Below, piece after piece: positions 60,371 through 64,000 of a DNA stretch of 64,000 nucleotides. The stretch's first letter is position 1; every line of letters starts with the position of its first letter. Source of the stretch: Melieria omissa. Lineage: Eukaryota > Arthropoda > Insecta > Diptera > Ulidiidae. The notes beneath the pieces were generated by a model. The model had not been told where the DNA came from and searched no databases. It worked only from the letters and a program-made list of their open reading frames with translations. The translations under genes were made by a program, and so were the position numbers. Location of the stretch: positions 55,445,590 to 55,509,589 of the forward strand of contig OZ020267.1 in the NCBI GenBank assembly GCA_963971225.1. The letters run 5' to 3'.

Positions 60371-61729
60371 GAGATTGCAATAGCTGGCAATGTTGCATAC
60401 TCTGGTTTGGTTTTTGCCCCTTCAATTGCAATTCTTAGTTACACATTCCTGTGTGCTTTTTAGCACTAAATCCATTTTCATTGTATATAAAATTTTTAAA
60501 TTTAAATACGAAACAACGTTTCCTACTGAAAATTTAATAAAAACGAATTTGTTGTTTGAAATTCTAATAAGAAAATGAATATGAAATGGCAGAAGGTGAG
60601 TGGAACAGAAAATGGCAAAATGAAGCAACACTGTTTCTAGTTTACCTGACATTTCCTCAAAAGTAGGTTGCCACTGTGTTATAATTGAGCCATTGGTTCA
60701 GAATTAAATGTTGGAGCGTAATTACGAATGAATTTCATAAATTTTAAAGAGTCGAATATGAAAGAGAAGTATTCAAACACTGATGCTGTTATTTTCAGAA
60801 GATATTCTTATAGATAATACGTAAGATACTTTAACGACGTTGAATCAAAATTAATCACTGAACAAAAAAATACTGAATACTACGACTTTTCTGGTTTGTT
60901 ATAAGAAATTTCAAAATTTGTTTTTTAAAAGATTAAATTTAATTGTAATTTATGGATATAAATGCAAATTGTTTTGAGAAGATATTCCTGGAGAGCTTAT
61001 TTGCAATTACTGAAACTGACATTGACAAGCAAAGTATGTATTCAGTTCTACAATAATTAGCATGTGAAGAGAAGTAAAAATTTGTATTGCCCCATGTATT
61101 AAAAGCAGAGCAGGTACTCACACATAAAAAGTATGTGAATATCTCTTTTCAGTAATGAATTAATTTTTATAATGAAACCATTGAACAGCAACAACCATTT
61201 CCCAGAGTTTGAATTTGTAGAATAACAGCATGTTTTTGAAAATAGTTATTGAAAACTATTATTAAAAATGAATATTAAGGAATGAATATCTCAGTTAATC
61301 AATTAATAATAAGTTCAGTCAGATTCTTGTAATTTGTGGCTTCAAATGTATCGAAGCGTTTCTTACCAGGTAGAGTCCATATATTTCCTAACAATAGTAT
61401 GTCACCTATAAGCGACTTTCAATTGACATTACCATATTCCTATAAACAGAGCCACTCTATGCAACCCATTGCAATGATAATGTGTAAAATAGCAATCATT
61501 TTCTGTTAAAACTAGCCACAGATTTATTTCAAGCCAACGAAAATCAAGTTGAGACGATATGCTCAATCACAACAATCGATAATTGTTAATCGCCGTTAGT
61601 CCAATAAGCAACGCTGTGTTCCGTGAATTCTCATCGTTCCTATGCCGATGTACATTCCTAATCTCTGCAGATGGCGCTGCGAGCGAACGCAAGAAACAAC
61701 ACTGCGATACTGAATTTGAGTTCAGTTTC

Positions 61730-61742
61730 TTTTTCAGTTGCG
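61730..61742 (+). promoter_or_regulatory. Candidate initiator for the plus-strand leader
   Basis: TTTTTCAGTTG fits the insect initiator TCAGTT with A at 61736. GGTTG follows at +26, two bases short of the usual downstream promoter element position. No TATA box at -30. Confidence 0.2.
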
Positions 61743-63878
61743 AGCAGAGAATACAGGGTTGGTTGCTAGCGAGCCAGACGCATTCATTGAAAAGGGGGGA
61801 AATGGCGCAAACGAACAAGCAACGTGTGGATTAATTAAGCAACAAATTTGGAAATAAAATAGCAAAAAAAAATTTGTGAAAATTGTGTGGCGTGTGAAAA
61901 GCAAAATATAGAAATAATTGAAAGGGAAGCAAAACGTGCATGCAGCAGCGAAAAAACGTATGTGTGGAGGCAGCGAAGCGATACGCTGAAGCAGCACAAA
62001 ATCGAACCCGAGTGGAATGAATGAATATAGAGTGGAAAAGAAGCAAAAGTCGAAAAGTGCAAAACGAATGTGAGAAGAATGCAAACGACAGCAGAGAAGT
62101 AGCCGTAAAAGCAAAAAGCAGAAAATCCAAATCAATTAAGTGAAACGACGACGGCGACGACGACGACGAGGCAGAATAAGAAGAAGACCGCACCGACGAC
62201 GACGTCGTAGAGCGCAGAGCTGGTGTTGAGTAGTGTGTGCATGAAAGAAAAGGGAAGTATAGTGGAGTGCAGGCAGAGGGAAATTTATTTGAAAAGCAGC
62301 AACAGCAGAAGATAAGCACACAAGAAGAAGAGCAAGAAAAAGCAGCAGCAGCGGACGAATAGGAAGAAAAGTTAAAGGCGAAGAAGAAGAAGAAGAGGTG
62401 AAATAGCAGTGTTGGGTTGTAGAAGAAGTGTGAAGGGAGAGGCGTACGGATGTGTGTATGTGAAAGCAAAGAAAAAAATTAGAAACACACAGGGAGGCAG
62501 GCAAGAACACGATGATTGTGAGAAGTGAGTGGCCCGCTTTGTTATACAATAAATGAAGAGGAAAGCAAACGGCGAATGAAAAGAAGCAGCAGTAGTAAAG
62601 AAGAGGAGTTTCGGTGAAGCACACTGTGTGCGATCAGAGCGCTAGAGGAAGTGGCACATTGTCGATGTGTCGAGGAGGAAGCAGCGCAGGGGGAATACTG
62701 TGTGTGAGTACCAAAAATTGAAAAAGTAAAAATAAAAAAGGCCCCGAAAAAGATGCACCGGATGTAACAAATTTAAGTCTCTACTCTACTGTCTGGTTGG
62801 GTGTGAAGTGAATTAAGGCGAAGCGAAAAGAAGAAGAGTAATGCTGAAGTCGAAGGAAGTGGCAGAAGTGCTGAAGAAAATCTAAGGCGGTTTTTGGGTG
62901 CATGTGTTTGTGTGCGCGAATACGAAGCAAAGAGTCAAGTGAAACGTAAAAAGAAGCACCTCAACAATAATTGAAGAAGCGATAAATTGAAGCCTACAGT
63001 GAAAAGAAACGAAAGAAAAAATCCAAATCAAATCAGTAAAAATAGCACAAAAAGGCAGGCAGAAAAAAGCGGGCGGTCACCCGAAAAGTGGTTGAAAAAC
63101 GAGCGAAATAGAAAAGGCAGCAAAAGCGGTGAGTGAAAAATTGCACTTAACGAAAGCAAAGTGCAAAAGCGAATAGCAAAAGGCAGCAAAGATTCACATG
63201 ATAAACGCAAAGAGTGCTGGAATTTGCCGAGAAGCGGCTAAAAAATACAAATAGCAAAAGCGATATCAAGTGCTTTAAAGTTGGCTGAGAAAAAAATCGC
63301 TAAAAGTGTATAAATTACAAAAGTAAAACAACAACAAAATCAAACTACAGTAGCGCAAATTCAGCGAAACAAAACAAAAATACTTAAAACCCACAAAAAC
63401 CCAAATCAGAATATTGCATAGAAATTAACATAAATTAAAGTAAAATGAAATATTGCGGTTTCTTGCTCTAAAACAACAACAAAATAATAGAGAAAAATAC
63501 ACAACAACAACGGATGTCTTCCTCCCACTAGAAAAAAAATTAGCTACAACAAAATAATCGTAACAACAACAACAACTAGCGCCAGCTCAAATGCAAACAG
63601 CAACAAAAACAACAATAATTAAAATCTAAACTTCGTGCAGTTTTGTTGCTATAAATTTTGAAGTAAAATCACGAAAAAAGCTTTTTGAGGTTTTGGCTCG
63701 CTGCTCTGCCGCTCTTTTTTCTATACACACACATACAGCTGCATATAAATAAAATATATATATATATATAGAAAATATAAACGCGTACGTGAACGTGCAG
63801 CTAAATTAACGACAGCAAAACATCACACTAAGCAAACATAACCTCCAATACTGCAGCAACGAGAACAACAACAACAAC
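61736..63878 (+). other. Probable long 5' leader exon of a plus-strand gene
   Basis: About 2.1 kb of A/G-rich, then CAA-rich sequence with GAC and AGC runs, without repeats shared elsewhere in the window. It ends at an ATG with CAACAACAAC just before it. The 133-212-codon minus-strand frames here (Ser/Phe/Leu-rich) are complements of this purine-rich leader. Upstream ATGs are present, for example at 61801 (MAQTNKQRVD then stop). The 5' boundary is only a guess. Confidence 0.4.
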
Positions 63879-63886
63879 ATGCAGAG
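63879..63886 (+). CDS. First coding bases (Met-Gln-) of an unidentified gene
   Basis: ATG CAG AG followed by GTGAGTAA, a consensus donor in phase 2, at the end of the long leader. The coding region continues outside the window, so identity cannot be judged. Confidence 0.45.
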
Positions 63887-64000
63887 GTGAGTAATTACTT
63901 TTGCCAGTGCAGTTTGTTTTCGATTTGCTTTTGTGTTGGTTTTATTTTTTCACAACTATAGACTAAAAAAATTTATGTAATGTGGAAGTTTTGTAGTTTC

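Noticed and set aside
61734..62624. Minus-strand Ser/Phe/Leu-rich ORFs of 133-212 codons
   Set aside because: They are complements of the purine-rich leader-like stretch and overlap each other in several frames.

Overview
The window looks like nuclear DNA of a higher fly (Brachycera). It is AT-rich, with intron-split genes, long empty introns, microsatellites and dense transposon debris. The one gene recognised with confidence is a Dmtn/TMCC-family gene with well-formed GT-AG introns. The transposon mix (mariner, hAT, TTAA-type, pogo-like and tRNA-derived SINE relics) and the long introns suggest a non-drosophilid such as a tephritid; that placement is inference.

Layout. 0.7-1.5 kb: large inverted repeat. 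1.7-4.2 kb: LINE relic, Harbinger-like element and an internally deleted mariner. 7.5-12.4 kb, minus strand: eleven coding exons of the Dmtn/TMCC orthologue, with a retroposon in one intron. 13.2-18.7 kb: AT-rich DNA with several MITEs, read as the large first coding intron. 19.4-19.76 kb: a probable upstream coding exon of the same gene, supported by matching phase. 20-22 kb: a second copy of the intron retroposon and a degenerate tandem repeat. 22.9-24.2 kb: purine-rich minisatellite with a higher-order period near 145 bp. 24.3-59 kb: no recognisable coding exon, but a hAT-like element, four more mariner-type relics, five SINE copies or pieces, MITEs, a candidate solo LTR, a long T-rich tract and a second LINE relic. 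59.4-60.4 kb (minus) and 61.7-63.9 kb (plus): two head-to-head stretches that look like long 5' leaders. The plus one ends in ATG-CAG-AG followed by a consensus splice donor, so a plus-strand gene of unknown identity probably continues past the right edge.

How the parts relate. The Dmtn product is expected to be an ER membrane protein with a long Ser/Gly-rich N-terminus, coiled coils and a C-terminal membrane hairpin. The mobile elements are decayed; none encodes an intact transposase or reverse transcriptase. Target-site duplications can be read directly for several, and insertions into other insertions give relative ages. I see no RNA genes, CRISPR arrays or bacterial features. No clearly new biological system is visible; the best leads are the extra Dmtn exon, the internally deleted mariner copies, the shared SINE core with interchangeable tails, the TTAA elements with end-proximal palindromes and the 145-bp minisatellite.
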